A stretch of DNA of 64,000 nucleotides, from contig CM076148.1 in assembly GCA_038025085.1 (NCBI GenBank), positions 36,043,691-36,107,690 on the forward strand. Reading direction: 5' to 3'. This stretch comes from Tetragonia tetragonoides (Eukaryota; Streptophyta; Magnoliopsida; Caryophyllales; Aizoaceae). Position 1 is the stretch's first letter; every line of letters begins with the position of its first letter. The translations under genes and the position numbers were made by a program. Below, piece by piece: positions 10,540-22,084 of the stretch. The notes beneath the pieces were generated by a model that did no database searches, was not told where the DNA came from, and saw only the letters and a program-made list of their open reading frames with translations.

Positions 10540-12985
10540 AGGAAGAATGGAAGATGATGATGTCTCCCCTGATGTTGATGATCCCCGTTGTCCAACCTTT
10601 CTTCTTACTAAGGAAGAAAAGAGATGACTACCTTGGCGTCAATCTCTCATTATCAAAATGTTTGACAAAAAACTTGGTTATTGGCAAATGATAAGAGTTT
10701 AAGAAGCAAATGACACATCAATGAGATATCTCCCTAGTGGACATGATGTTTTGACACAAGGATCATGGAGGTTTGGTGATCACTACCTCACCATGAGAAA
10801 ATGGGTTCGTGATTTTGTAGCAGATGATGAACCAATTCGTTTCTTAACAGTTTGGATTCACATTCCAAGGATCTCAGTTGAGTATTTGATGGAGAATTTT
10901 TAAAAAGAATTGGTTCAAAAGTTGGCAAAATCATTCGAATTGATCGAACTATTGCTGCAGCTGAGAGAGGTAAATTTACACATTTATTTGTTGAAATGGA
11001 TCTCAATAAACCGCTTTTATCTCAGTTCAATCTTCATGGTAAATTCAATACGAAGGGCTTAGAATGATCTGTTTTAACCGTGGTACATATAGGCATAAAA
11101 AAGAAAATTGCAAATAATTCCCATGTGTCAATGATATTCAACATGAAGTCTCTACAACTGAAATGCCAAGGCCTCTGTCTGCTGTACCCCAGCGCAAGGT
11201 GAGCACTCTGTTCCTCCTGCAAAGGCCCTGTATGGTGAGTGGATGGTAGTGAAGAAACCCCCTCGCAAGAAGACACCACCTCAGACCAATGGGTCGGGTA
11301 ACCAGCAACCGAACCAATCACAACCTCAGTTAAGAAATCAACCGAACTAGTAACAACCTCGGTCAAGCACCCAACATGCATCTAGGCAACAACCACCCAT
11401 GGAAACTCCGCATATTCAGGGATCTCGTTTCTCAAATTTGGAAATAGAAGAACCTCTTGCTAAAAAAATTCCTAACAATCAGCCTCCTAGCACTCAACAG
11501 GTTGGTAACAACGGGAATCTTGGGAAGACTATTATCTCCACAAATTCTGTTGAGTCTGCTCAGAGTCCTATCTCCTCTCCTTCTCAAAATTTGGAGAATT
11601 CAGTTCCAACTTCCTTAAATACTCCTCCGCATATCTTGGCTGAAAATACTTACAAGAGCTTTTGAGTGAAACTTCTCCTCCGAATAATTCTCAAGATGAA
11701 AAAATATTCAAGATTGTGATATAGCAATTATCTCTGAATCTTTGACCAATGATTGCCAAATCACAGGCGCACAAGAGATGGAGTGTTAGTACAAAATTAT
11801 TGGATATGAATAAACAAGAGGAACTTGGATATGACTTCTAGGCATGTACAAGTACACTTTCCTGAAAGTTAAGTTTCGACCCTTTAGGATGCGAGCGGGG
11901 TACACGAAACAACTTCCGAGATACAAAAAAGTCCAGAGTAGGTTGTTCGCCCCACAATCATACTCCACTAATGTGTTTGTGTTGTTGATATTTGTCTTAA
12001 ACAGTATGATAAACCATCATCTCTAATGTCCATGGTACACTATCTATACAGAAATAGTCATTCTTCATATGACATGGTTTAACTATTCAAGAAGATAATC
12101 CCATCTTCAAATTAAACCAACAACCTTGTACCATCAAAGGAGATCATCTTCTCCTTGTAACTAAAGAGAAATATCATTCTCCTTATGTTTATATCTCACA
12201 ATGTCTCTCTATTTATAGAGATCAAGTTGGTTACTAGAAGTTGGTGGTGGCTACATATGTGGATATTTGAGACAAATGTCTCTCCTTTAGGCATATCTAT
12301 ATATAACCATTGCTACATGGCAAGCCATGAGAGACATAAAACCTTTTACTGTAAAAATTTTCCAACACGGAGCAACAACAGGAGATTTCAAGAATATTCC
12401 GTAGTAAAATAAAAGCAACCTTCCAAAAGGCGACTCCTTATGAATTTCGTCTAAGACACCCAGAGAAATAGCAGGTTCCTCCACGAGAGAAATTTAAACG
12501 GAATTTTTTTAAATAATCACCATGGCTCTCCCGCATCCTCCCGTTCCTCAGGTCATAGCCAACATCCTCCAGAAGTAACTTGGTTTGTGAGGAGCCCAAT
12601 GGACGGCCCCCGGATGCCCATCATGCATCCTATGAGTCACAAATTAGAAGCCAGGTTCCAGGCGTATTTGCCTCCAACTCACATTCCGAAGGAGCTAGTT
12701 CTCACTCTGAAGGTACCCAATCATGTGGGACGTCTAATCGGGGAAATTAGAGACTTTTTCCTATCTTCTCTGCCTTTCATCCCGACTGAGGATTTTGTCT
12801 TTTACCCCTCCATATCGAGTGATAATAAGTCGATAAAACTGTTAATTTGGTATGTTCAAGGAGTGGGGAGTAACGCTTTCTTGACTACTTTGAAGAAAAA
12901 TTATTCGCATTAATAGTCCCTCTGTAATTGCTCTCCTGGAGACCCACATTAGAGGAGACAATGCAGAACAAGTTGACAAACGACT
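10540..12985 (+). pseudogene. Degenerate L1 LINE: ORF1 and start of ORF2
   Basis: ORF1 remains at 10540-11700. It has DUF4283-like sequence (GSWRFGDHYLTMRKW, then WIHIPRISVEYL), RIDRTIAAAERGKFTHLFVE, and a damaged CCHC knuckle reading CFNRGTYRHKKENC, with the second Cys replaced. A Pro/Asn/Ser-rich region follows, as in plant L1 ORF1. After the solo LTR at 11784-12367, ORF1 seems to continue to about 12815. An ORF2 endonuclease start appears at 12835-12985 (LLIWYVQGVGSNAFLTTLKK, then ALLETHIRGDNAEQVDKRL one frame over). Several stops and frameshifts are present. The rest of ORF2 is missing. Confidence 0.7.
11779..12372 (-). mobile_element. Solo LTR inside the degenerate LINE
   Basis: The segment 11784-12367 starts TGTTAG and ends CCAACA. 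It is flanked by 5-bp repeats TGGAG and CGGAG (4 of 5 match). It interrupts LINE ORF1-like sequence. On the minus strand it holds CTATAAATAGAGAGA near 12205-12220, a good LTR TATA box, so I orient it leftward. There is no internal retrotransposon sequence, hence a solo LTR of 584 bp. Confidence 0.6.
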
Positions 12986-13189
12986 GTATAGTGCCTAAAT
13001 GCACAATTCATCACTCTCAAATTTGATGTATTACTTACTAAAATCAATATAAGCGATAAAGCAAAGTTACAGAGTATAATAGTCAATCAGTCATTAAAAT
13101 GTACTTGAATTCAACACTTACATGTGAATTACCAAAAGACTAATGATATATGAATTTCAGAAAAGGTCTAAGATCAACAAGTTATATAG

Positions 13190-13448
13190 TATTCCCTCCG
13201 TCTCAAAAAAACCCGAACCTTTGTTTTTTCACGGTCTCCAAGATACTACCTTGGCCGTAAAAAACTACAATTATATGAATATAAAAATTATAACAATACA
13301 ATTTTTTGAAAGTACATTTAAAATGGAATCTGACAAAATTATTTTCATAATGTGAATCTTTATATATTTTCATAAATTAATGGTCAAAGTTTGTTAGGTT
13401 TGACCTTCAAAAAATAAAGTTTCAGGTTTTTTTGAGACGGAGGGAGTA
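13190..13448. mobile_element. Stowaway-like MITE
   Basis: The element is 13192-13446 (255 bp), flanked by TA. Its ends are TTCCCTCCGTCTC and GAGACGGAGGGAG, and the following bases (AAAAAAACC/GGTTTTTTT) also pair. The interior GGTCAAAGTTTGTTAGGTTT is close to that of the copy at 17035-17290, so the two are the same subfamily. Confidence 0.9.
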
Positions 13449-14520
13449 TTAATATGAAGCCAATTGAAATTCAATTTGAGCAGCAAGAGAATTAGAGACC
13501 AGCTCCAGATCGGATAGAAAACACCTTCAAATTCCCAATACAATAACTAGGAGCCTTGAAGAGGTATGTGGATGAATTTGATAGAGCCGTGCGGAGCTCC
13601 ACACCACTGTTTCTGCCTCTCCTGCTGTTCGGGATCATTTAGCTACATATGACTGTAATCGATTTCAGTTCGATAGTTAGCAGGATGCATGGGCACAACA
13701 GACCTGCCGGCCCATGTTTGTCAATAAAGTTGTGAAGTACAGTATATGGGTACATAATACAGTATTTGTGATGACTTTTGCATTCCCAAAAACAAATAAA
13801 AGGTGTACAAGTATATGGTAGAGCAAGCAGTACCCCAGAAAAACAAGCAGGGTCTTGAGCTAATGAGCTGTTTATTTATTTATGTTCATTACTTCAGTTC
13901 TACGCGCCTTTATTTAATCTCAACTCTCGAACTCTCTGATACCTTTTCTCTGTTTCTGTTATACCTGCGCAAGATTCTATCTAGCTTGCATCTATAATCA
14001 GAGTTGCTTAGCCTTTTGCTCTGAGTGCAATGGCGGCTAAGGAGGTGCCTGTTTTTTTTTGCTCATCAAAAAGAGGGTGCAAGTGAATGGGCGGTTGATC
14101 GAGGAGGTGCCTGTTACTGCAACCTCCATTCCTCATTCCACTTTCTTGAGCGTCTTGTTTAGAATACGAAAGCATCATCCTAGGATGGAAAGTACAGTAC
14201 CAAAGAAGCCTGATGAAGATCTTCATTACCAACAGTAGAATACATAATTTTCAGACGGATAGCTATAACATTTAGACAATACTTTTAAATCTGAATACAA
14301 CTATTCTATCAATTTGAAGTACAATATACAAGCACATGCGGAGTACTAATGAGAGAAATACAATTGAAATGCTGTATCTGATGCTTGAAGTTTTCATACA
14401 ACTGAAATCTTACTGAGATTTAAACTCAGCACTAACATACAGGTAGTTTATCCACAATCATTCTAGTTCAAATAATTAAGGCCAACATCACAATAAAAAT
14501 CATCAATATTATTCTAGTAT
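13449..14520. other. No supported gene
   Basis: About 1.07 kb between the MITE and the 3' end of the F-box gene. Short open frames occur on both strands (for example 13803-13997 + and 14008-14232 -), but none resembles a known family. Confidence 0.5.
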
Positions 14521-14523
14521 AGT

Positions 14524-15753
14524 TCAGCCAATTTGTAGGACTTGGCATCGTTCTTCGATTTCTATATCCCATGCAGCACCATCCTGAAGATCATAGCAAC
14601 AATGTCTCGAGGATTTTGACAGCGGTCTTTTTACAATCACGGTACCTCCTACATATGAATAACCTTCACCCCAAATGCCTGAATCAATGTGAGATGTAAC
14701 AATTTTCCTATGGCAAACCGGCATTGAATTTGGGTCATCAGGTATTGTCCACTGCCAATGGAATACCTCATTGCTGTTAACCTTAGAAACAAAAAGAGTC
14801 GCACAACCGCTCACTGGTACCAGATAGTAATAATTCTTGTTAGTCCACTTATTGAAATAGCCAAGCAGCTCATTCACTCTTACAGCCTTGAAAGTCTCTC
14901 CTACTAAGTCAAAATAAGCCAGAATTAGGTCATCCAAAACTTCACAATGGATCCAATAGATCACACCTTTGAGACAAAAATTTCCACTTGCTATATTAGG
15001 GGAACCCTTAATGATTGAAGATGGTACATTAGCATGATCTAACAGCTTCCACGACTTTGACCCGACTGTTAGAATCTCATACTTATTAATCCTGTCAATG
15101 CCTCCACCTTTCCCTTTCCTTCTTCGGATAATCCTGAGAACTCGGTACTTCCCCTGTGTAGGATCAAACCCCAACGAATACCAAGGCAGACACGAGACAC
15201 GAGCAGGAAGATCATCTGACGGCTTTTCACGTGTACTAGGCAGCGCAAAGTAATCTTGGATTCTAACACTATAAAGGTAGCATGATAGAGTATTATTAAG
15301 ATTATAGAGACAAACAAGCCCATTACAGAAGGTGGTCACATTAAGGTCTCTAGTTTCAAGAGCGCGAGGCAAATTCGCCATTAAGGGCACAGGAGTTGGT
15401 TTCAGTATCAGTGTACTAGGACTATTAAGAGTAGGGTTGTAATGTTCGTCATTCTCGCTATTGTCGTTTTTGTGAACCTGAAAGGAAAACAACTTCAAGG
15501 TCCGATTCCAATTCTTAAGAACTGAAGAACAGAAAACGAAGAAACTTTTTGAATCAGCGGTAGGATAAGCTGCTGTTGCCAACGAACGAGAGTGGTGTAA
15601 CAAGAAGGCGTCTACTGTGCAAGATTCACTCCAGAACTTGTTAACACAACTGAATCGCGCTATGGACTTGCCAGGCAACCATGACATGATCTCTCCTTGT
15701 ATTTCTTCGGGGAGTTCTGTACAGCCAACCATTGCGTTATCATTGACTTCCAT
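14524..15753 (-). CDS. F-box protein with F-box-associated domain, intact
   Basis: A single-exon gene of 409 residues with an uninterrupted frame. The F-box spans about residues 12-55 (ELPEEIQGEIMSWLPGKSIA, then RFSCVNKFWSE). The C-terminal part has family landmarks: FCNGLVCLYN near 143, SLGFDPTQGKYRVLR near 193, and GNFCLKGVIYWI near 263, as in plant F-box-associated (FBA/kelch-like) proteins. Such proteins are expected to bind SKP1 through the F-box and select substrates for ubiquitination; the substrate cannot be told from sequence. It is clearly diverged from the 41-63 kb F-box group: its C-terminus is longer and lacks the LAQIGG...LWRL signature. A TATA box lies about 150 bases upstream. 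The ATG at 15753 gives the full F-box; no earlier in-frame ATG is needed. Confidence 0.88.
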   Translation of the reverse strand: MEVNDNAMVGCTELPEEIQGEIMSWLPGKSIARFSCVNKFWSESCTVDAFLLHHSRSLATAAYPTADSKSFFVFCSSVLKNWNRTLKLFSFQVHKNDNSENDEHYNPTLNSPSTLILKPTPVPLMANLPRALETRDLNVTTFCNGLVCLYNLNNTLSCYLYSVRIQDYFALPSTREKPSDDLPARVSCLPWYSLGFDPTQGKYRVLRIIRRRKGKGGGIDRINKYEILTVGSKSWKLLDHANVPSSIIKGSPNIASGNFCLKGVIYWIHCEVLDDLILAYFDLVGETFKAVRVNELLGYFNKWTNKNYYYLVPVSGCATLFVSKVNSNEVFHWQWTIPDDPNSMPVCHRKIVTSHIDSGIWGEGYSYVGGTVIVKRPLSKSSRHCCYDLQDGAAWDIEIEERCQVLQIG

Positions 15754-15902
15754 ACTTGTAAGTTGTAATTACTCTGCTTTTTCCCCTGAATTTATTTTTA
15801 CCTTGAAATTGTTTTGAGTATGAGTTTGTGAAACGGTGAAAAGAGGAGATTTTAACCAAAAGGAAATAGAGTTCAAGAAATAGATAGTAATTCTAAGACA
15901 AC

Positions 15903-15910
15903 TATATATA
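15903..15910 (-). promoter_or_regulatory. TATA box of the F-box gene
   Basis: TATATATA within CTATATATAG on the minus strand, about 150 bases upstream of the ATG at 15753. It is followed by A/T- and C-rich sequence typical of a plant 5' UTR. Assigned by position and consensus only. Confidence 0.5.
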
Positions 15911-16550
15911 GAGAAAAGAACTGCCTTAACAGTGAATAAGAATCCTATTTGGATTTCAAATCTACCATTACAATTGTTTGATGGCTAAGGGATAATAATC
16001 CTATTTTGTTTTTGTTTTTGTTTTTGAGTAAAGCATAATAGAAATATTAAGATGCACGTATATTTTCATATTGTTTTAATAACAATAAATTAAGGAAGCA
16101 TTTAAATTAACAATAAGAAATCGCTGAGTACTTTCAGTTACTTCTTCTCTGTTGTTTCTTGAATTATTATACATCAGATTTTTTTTATTATTTTTTGTTT
16201 TTTGTAATTTGAAGTTTATATTCAAATTGGGTATCCTTTTTTTTTGCTCATCATATATCATATAAAATTTTAATTCACATAAACATTGAAGACCTGCTAA
16301 TATGTTCCAAAACCAATTTGCTAGTACAAGTGTATAGAACTGGAATTACTGTATCAGCAAAGGCTTTATTAATAACTCCCTCAAAGGTAAATCTCCTTGT
16401 TAATTAATTGCTTAAACAGTTGAACTTTTACAGAAAGCAACGTTTTAAGATCATCAACTTTCAGCTATAGCCTATACCAATAGACGTTTAAATGTGAAAA
16501 TATGGCTGTTAACCGTTGAGTAACCACACAACTGCGAAAAGCTTGAATAT

Positions 16551-16588
16551 ACGCACACGCACACGCACACGCACACGCACACGCACAT
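16551..16588. repeat. (ACGCAC)n microsatellite
   Basis: About six tandem copies of ACGCAC, ending in ACATGC. It lies in otherwise gene-free DNA (15.96-17.03 kb). Confidence 0.9.
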
Positions 16589-17032
16589 GCTACTCATCCT
16601 TTGCGCAATCGATTGAACAACGAACTCATCCAGAGAGGTAATTACCGCAAAGCTAGGCTTACAGTATGATTAACAAGCTAGCCGCAGGCTAACCTTCAAT
16701 GATAGGTATCCAGAGTTATTTCAGTCACAATCATCATGTGTAAGCATCATGGTGCTACAAACCATACAAAAAAACCACAAGGTTCTTCATGTAAAAACTT
16801 TGTTTCACTACTGATCATTGGATGATAATGCTCTGTCTATGCAGCTGCATTGCACGCACAGCCGCACAGGTCTTGTATGAGTAACATCAGACGGATTGAT
16901 CAAAATTAAAGGTGCACTTGAAGACACAAGCTTTATTATGGCTCAAAAAACAAAAAAACAAAAAACTGAAGTTACTAAGAGAATTTGTCAGACTTAGTCC
17001 CCATTAGTGTAATATTAAATCAATTTACAGTG

Positions 17033-17292
17033 TACTACCTCCGTTTCTGAAAAATGGTAATATTTACTTTTGCACAGTCTCCAATGCACTACTTTGACCA
17101 TGAATATTTGTGTTTATATGAATACATAAACTATAAAAAATAGATTTTCCAAAAGTACTAATTAAATCGAATCCAACGATAGTATTTTTACATTGTAAAT
17201 CCTTATATTTTTTCCGAAATCAATGGTCAAAGTTTGTAAAGTTTGACCTTCAAAAAGTAAAATGTTATTATTTTTCTGAAATGGAGGTAGTA
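17033..17292. mobile_element. Stowaway-like MITE
   Basis: The element is 17035-17290 (256 bp), with TA on both sides. Its ends are CTACCTCCGTTTC and GAAATGGAGGTAG. The interior TGGTCAAAGTTTG...TTTGACCTTCAAAA is shared with the copy at 13192-13446. Confidence 0.88.
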
Positions 17293-18385
17293 GATCAAAA
17301 AACTCTGAACAAATTTCTGATAAATATGGCAGTACATCAGGTCTCAAAGCAGTTGTGATTTACAAACACTTTCCCTTAACTGTCAACCATTGTGTTACAA
17401 CTGCGGAAAGCCTGAATATAGAGACATTCAGAGTTTCAGACACCCTGTTCAAGTGTTCAGTGTTCGGCCAACAGCATTTAGAGTGAGTTGCAAACTTAAT
17501 ACAAACTATAATACGCCAACTTATCCTGTGAAATAGTTGCATGGTGCGTGCTACATGTCTACGCAGCTGCGTTGCGAGCACACGTCTTATATACAGGTCT
17601 TGGAAACACAAGCATTATGGCTGCTAAAAACAGGACACTGAAGTTACTAGGAGAAGTTGTAAGAATTAGTCTCCATTGGTATAACATTAGACCCTTGTAC
17701 ACATCATTAGAGACACCAATCCATTTTTGAGTTCATAATAAAAGCAAAACTTTGGTAAAACACATCATCAAAAGCAAAATTGAAAATTAATACTACTTTC
17801 GTTCTCCGTACTATGTTATACACTAATACCAGTACTTAACGGAAGCAGCATACTAAGAAAACATAAAAAGGGAGAATATAGATGGAAACTCACCATATAG
17901 GGAGAAGATAAAACTAATTTCATGACTTATATGTGGCTATAGCATGTGTTTTGCCTTAAGGTTCTTCAGGGGTGTGATGTTATCAGTCACTTCTGAAAGG
18001 ATGACTACAGTGCTTGAAAGCCCTGCATTTCTCTTCAACCGCATCGATCGCCATGAATTTACCAGCAGCTACATCACATATATCAATAGTAATAAACTTG
18101 TCTGCATAACCTATACTTCGCATCGAGAACGCTTGCTCAGAGTGCCAAACTGACCAGACTTAATTTGTCTTTCTTATCATCCTTCAATATCCAAAAATTA
18201 ATATCCTTAGAACATGAGTGCTCAAATATTGAAAGATGTCCCCCGAATTTAGTTAAACTCAGTAGAGCCTTTTCCTGTTTAGGGTAGTTGATAGTGTTAA
18301 TCTTCTTATGCTCTAAATCCAAAGCCATTATACCACATTCAGTTGTCCCATATAGGATACCATTAAGACAAAGGGTGCTGTTGAT

Positions 18386-18531
18386 TATTAGGAATATTAT
18401 TTAGGAATATTCTACATTAGCATAATATTATAGAGATTGTGTCATCTACAGTTTTCATAAGAGTAGGACTCTTGTACCTATAAATAGGGATCTATTATAT
18501 CAATAATGATCACGCATTCTATTATTCTACA
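18386..18531 (+). repeat. TRIM 5' LTR
   Basis: 146 bp. It contains CTATAAATAGGGA, a TATA box, near 18478-18490, and ends TTCTACA immediately before the primer-binding site. Confidence 0.85.
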
Positions 18532-18543
18532 TGGTATCAGAGC
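18532..18543 (+). promoter_or_regulatory. TRIM primer-binding site (tRNA-iMet)
   Basis: TGGTATCAGAGC directly abuts the 5' LTR. This is the usual initiator-methionine tRNA primer site of plant LTR elements. Confidence 0.85.
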
Positions 18544-18694
18544 GACTACTTTTCTGATAACCTAAAAACCCCAGCTTCCGCTTCACTGGTAGCGGACAAT
18601 TTGTCCGCCACCGGACCAATTTTCTTTCACCATTGATCATCATCCCACAGTACTGCTTCAACCTTGCTCCTTAATTCCACTTTAATACTCCACT

Positions 18695-19631
18695 TTTATA
18701 TGAGGAAAATTTGCTCTAAATAATCCGAAGTTTCACTCATATACTGAAAATAATCCCAACTTAAGATATACTAATCAATAATCCGAAGTTGTAATTTGTG
18801 TGCCAATAATGGGCCCTAATTAACGGTGTTAAGTATTCCGTTACTAAGTGATGATGTGGCATCTCATTTGTGAGGTGAATTACAAAACTAACCCTACTCT
18901 CTAATAACCTTTCTCTCTCTTCCCTGTGCATGTGCGGCTGTGTCTGTGCTTGCCTTCACGGCCATCACAACCATTCCGCTGCCACCATCCATCTCCTCTT
19001 ATTCCCTCTCTCTCTCGTCTGGTTGCCCCGCCCCCAGCCAGGCCCTCCCTATCTCACGGTCCTCACCCACCCTCCCCTGCGTCGTGTCTAGCAGCCCTCC
19101 CCACCCCTGTCACGAATTATCTTTGGGTTTCTTTGGATGAGTTGGTTGGTGGTGAACGGTTATCAACCAAGGTAGTTACCATTTCCACTGCCCGAATTTT
19201 GGATCTGAAGTAGCAATATGAGAAATTGAGAATGAGACAATTGTATCATTTGATTTCTTTATTTTGTTTTTGTAAAGGTAGGAAAGAATTTACTTTTTAA
19301 CAAATAAGTAACTGGAAAAAAGGGCTGCACTCCACTTACCAAATGCCTTTTTCATGATCTAAAAACAGAAACCTTGGTTGTGGTGGTGGTGGTGTAGAGG
19401 AGAGAGAGGATGGAGGAAATATTGGTAGGGGAGAGAATGAAAATAAAAGAAGGGCATTAATGACATTTTAGCACAAAAGTAACGGAATATTAGACACCGT
19501 TTATCCGGGTTTAATATTGGCACACAAGTTATAACTTGGGATTATTGTTTAGTATTTCATGAGTAGGGATTATTTTCGCAGGTACACGAGTGAAACTTCG
19601 GATTATTTAGAGCAAATTTTCCTTTATATAA
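18695..19631. mobile_element. Non-autonomous MULE with long TIRs
   Basis: The element is 18704-19622 (919 bp). Inverted ends of roughly 150 bp begin GGAAAATTTGCTCTAAATAA. They are flanked by 9-bp repeats TTTATATGA (18695-18703) and TTTATATAA (19623-19631), one mismatch. Long TIRs and a 9-bp TSD define Mutator-like elements. The interior (about 18920-19200) is unusually C-rich and open in two frames (Ser/Pro/His-rich), unlike its surroundings, so it could be a captured host fragment (Pack-MULE). No transposase is visible. Confidence 0.85.
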
Positions 19632-19634
19632 TTA

Positions 19635-20277
19635 CTAGATTTCATGCCCGCACGATGCACGGGTTCTTGTTTATCATGCATACTTTGTTATCAGAAGAAA
19701 TATGATAAATTTTTTAATTATATCTATATATAAAGTTGAACAATAGGAGTAGCAAAGAACAATAATAATCTTTTTATCAAAAAAAAAACATATTTAACAA
19801 AGAAATTATCTTTTTAGTGAATTTATAATTTTTTTTAGGATAATAGATAAAATACTTATGTTACTTATTTCTTATTAAAATAAAACAAAACTATTTTTAG
19901 TTTTTTTTTAATCACCCTTGCACTTATGACTATTTATTACTTATTTACGGGTTCTTGTTTATCATGCATACTTTGTTATCATAAGAAATATGATAAATTT
20001 TTTAATTATATCTATATATAAAGTTGAACAATAGGAGTAGCAAAGAACAATAATAATCTTTTTATCAAAAAATAAAACATATTTAACAAAGAAATTATCT
20101 TTTTAGTGAATTTATAATTTTTGTTAGGATAATAGATAAAATACTTATGTTACTTATTTCTTATTAAAATAAAACAAAACTATTTTTAGTTTTTTTTTAA
20201 TCACCCATGCACTTATGACTATTTATTACTTATTTAATGCTTGGTGAGAACTCAACTTTATATATATATATATTGAA
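19635..20277 (-). mobile_element. Helitron-like insert (3' end convincing, 5' end uncertain)
   Basis: On the minus strand, CCCGTGCATCGTGCGGG, able to form a hairpin, is followed eight bases later by CTAG and then T: the standard Helitron 3' terminus. The 5' end would lie near 20262-20280, where the minus strand reads TTCAATATATATA then AAAGTTGAG, but I cannot fix it. No Rep/helicase gene is present, so it would be non-autonomous. Confidence 0.45.
19659..20235 (+). repeat. 288-bp direct tandem duplication
   Basis: Units 19659-19946 and 19947-20235 are nearly identical, differing at a few bases and in a homopolymer length. Both start ACGGGTTCTTGTTTATCATG. They make up most of the Helitron-like insert. 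Confidence 0.9.
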
Positions 20278-20922
20278 AAGTCCACACTTTTTCCTTTTCC
20301 AATTTCTATCTCTGCCAACGTTAGGTTGTAGCATATGGTTCTAGCAGATTTGCTTGTGATTATGAATCTTGTTCATCCAAGCATTTGGTGATAAGTATCC
20401 CCATATAACTCATCCTCTCCAATCAGCCTCTGTCTCATCTTCTCCAGTGTTGTCAAGTGCATTTCGGTAATCCGTTGTGTGTGTTGTGGTGGCCTACTCC
20501 TACCTCGGATTTTTTTTTGCCGTGAATTACGAGCCTTCTCCTTCTCCCTCTTCCCCTCTCTCTCTCATGGCCTCACGGCAGCAACCAAGTAGTCTTCTCT
20601 ATCTATCTCTCTTCCTCTATCTTTGAGTCTATTGTAGTCCTTCTGCCACACATCGGTCGCCAGTCTCACATCGGCCTTCTTTCTCCAAGTGCCCTATTTT
20701 GCTTCAGTTGCCAAACGACTCTTCTCTCTCTCCTGGTTGGCTATGCAACAGTGAGTACAAGCTCCGGCGACAACACGAGAGCTTCATGACGGCTACAATA
20801 ATTATTATTCATGCTTGGTTGCGTTACAAGATTTTCATATATTTACTCTAGTGTTTTACAATTATATCTTTTGTAACCTCCAATCGTAGCATTAGTTTAT
20901 CTACCGCTACGATTGCGGGGAG

Positions 20923-21068
20923 TATTAGGAATATTATTTAGGAATATTCTAGATTAGCATAATATTATAGAGATTGTGTAATCTACAGTTTCCATAAGAG
21001 TAGGACTCTTGTACCTATAAATAGGGATCTATTATATCAATAATGATTACGCATTCTATTATTCTACA
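20923..21068 (+). repeat. TRIM 3' LTR
   Basis: 146 bp, preceded by the purine tract GCGGGGAG and followed by the TTGAT target repeat. It differs from the 5' LTR at four positions by eye. Confidence 0.85.
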
Positions 21069-21675
21069 TTGATATCAAATAGACTTGAAAGAGAGAAAGT
21101 ACTTTCAACACTATAAATGTCTATTGGCATCCACCTATTGTCATTGTCATTCTCACCCACAGTTAGCACCTCAAACTCAATCAGACGCCTGGGAAAATAA
21201 TATGACGACCGACAGAGAAGTACCTTATACTCCTTTTTAATGGAATCAAAGAACAAGAAGAATCTCCTTTGAAGTTCTTTATGAAAGACGGGACTGAGAC
21301 GGAGAGGCAAGCTTTGACGAGTGGTGAGGTTATAAAGCCATCCTTCCCTTTTGACCAATGTAGTCCCCTTTAAAGAAACATATCAGTCCATTCGCTACGT
21401 TAGTCATCGTGTAGGGCTCCTTACATGTAACGGAGACTCATGAAAGCTCGAGCTGATCTCCTTCGGTTTTTTCATGTGGTTATTGATTTTAAAGAGCTTA
21501 GATTTCGTTACAGTAATCATGCTTTTCAATAGAAGGCTGATGACACCACGCTCTCGACAGCGAGATTGGCTTTGATACAAGTCTATAAAGAAGGGATGAG
21601 TGATGACAGAACCAATGTTTCGAAACGGACTTGAATCGCATAAGAGACTTGGCTGGAAGCCATGAAAACACTTCC

Positions 21676-22055
21676 TGTTGTGGTAATCCCATTTTTGTGG
21701 GATTTATCAAACAGTAAAATAGAAAAGCCTTTTAATAAAAGGTTTTCCTTCGTTGTCTCTCAATCATAAAACTAAATATAGGAAGACTTCCCTATATAAA
21801 AAAAAAAGGGGAAATCCCTGTGATGTGAAGATATAGAAAAATAAGACAGAAGAAAAGTGAGAAGAGTGAGTTTAATACACTCTAAATAAATTGTGTAATC
21901 CTCAAGAATTAGGTCAATCTTGAGAGACAATTTTGTACTCTTGTTTTAGAGAGAATATATAACTTTTGAGTATTCCTTGTTGGTATTTATCTTTCTTCTG
22001 TATTAGTATTTATTCGTTGCCTATTAGATTTTGGGAACGTCCTTATCTCCCAACA
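21676..22055 (+). repeat. Copia 5' LTR
   Basis: 380 bp, TGTTGTGG...CCCAACA. CCTATATAAA near 21791-21800 is the likely TATA box. AATCCCATTTTTGTGGGATT at 21685-21704 is an inverted repeat close to the 5' end. Confidence 0.95.
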
Positions 22056-22058
22056 AAG

Positions 22059-22070
22059 TGGTATCAGAGC
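22059..22070 (+). promoter_or_regulatory. Copia primer-binding site (tRNA-iMet)
   Basis: TGGTATCAGAGC, three bases after the 5' LTR; complementary to the initiator-methionine tRNA 3' end. Confidence 0.9.
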
Positions 22071-22084
22071 TAGGTCTATTGAAT

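Larger units (their letters stand above)
16500..17760 (+). repeat. Diverged direct duplication (16.5-17.03 and 17.38-17.76 kb)
   Basis: Two gene-free stretches share ordered similarity. First, AACTGCGAAAAGCTTGAATA (about 16530) corresponds to AACTGCGGAAAGCCTGAATA (about 17399). Next, ATGCAGCTGCATTG (about 16840) corresponds to ACGCAGCTGCGTTG (about 17561). Last, CTGAAGTTACTAAGAGAA (about 16965) corresponds to CTGAAGTTACTAGGAGAA (about 17638). The second copy lies just downstream of the F-box pseudogene's 3' end; the first has no gene attached. The Stowaway element at 17035 separates them. Confidence 0.6.
18381..21073 (+). mobile_element. TRIM-like LTR retrotransposon carrying nested inserts
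   Basis: The element is 18386-21068 with 5-bp TSD TTGAT (18381-18385, 21069-21073). The 146-bp LTRs (18386-18531, 20923-21068) differ at four sites by eye. A primer-binding site TGGTATCAGAGC (18532-18543), complementary to the initiator-methionine tRNA 3' end, follows the left LTR; a purine tract GCGGGGAG (20915-20922) precedes the right one. No gag or pol is present. Without the nested MULE and Helitron-like insert, the element is roughly 1.1 kb, which fits a TRIM. The LTR start TATTAGG probably derives from TGTTAGG, as in the related LTR at 43483. Confidence 0.85.

Noticed and set aside
14008..14232. 74-codon ORF (-) downstream of the F-box gene
   Set aside because: No recognisable motif and no promoter or splice context.
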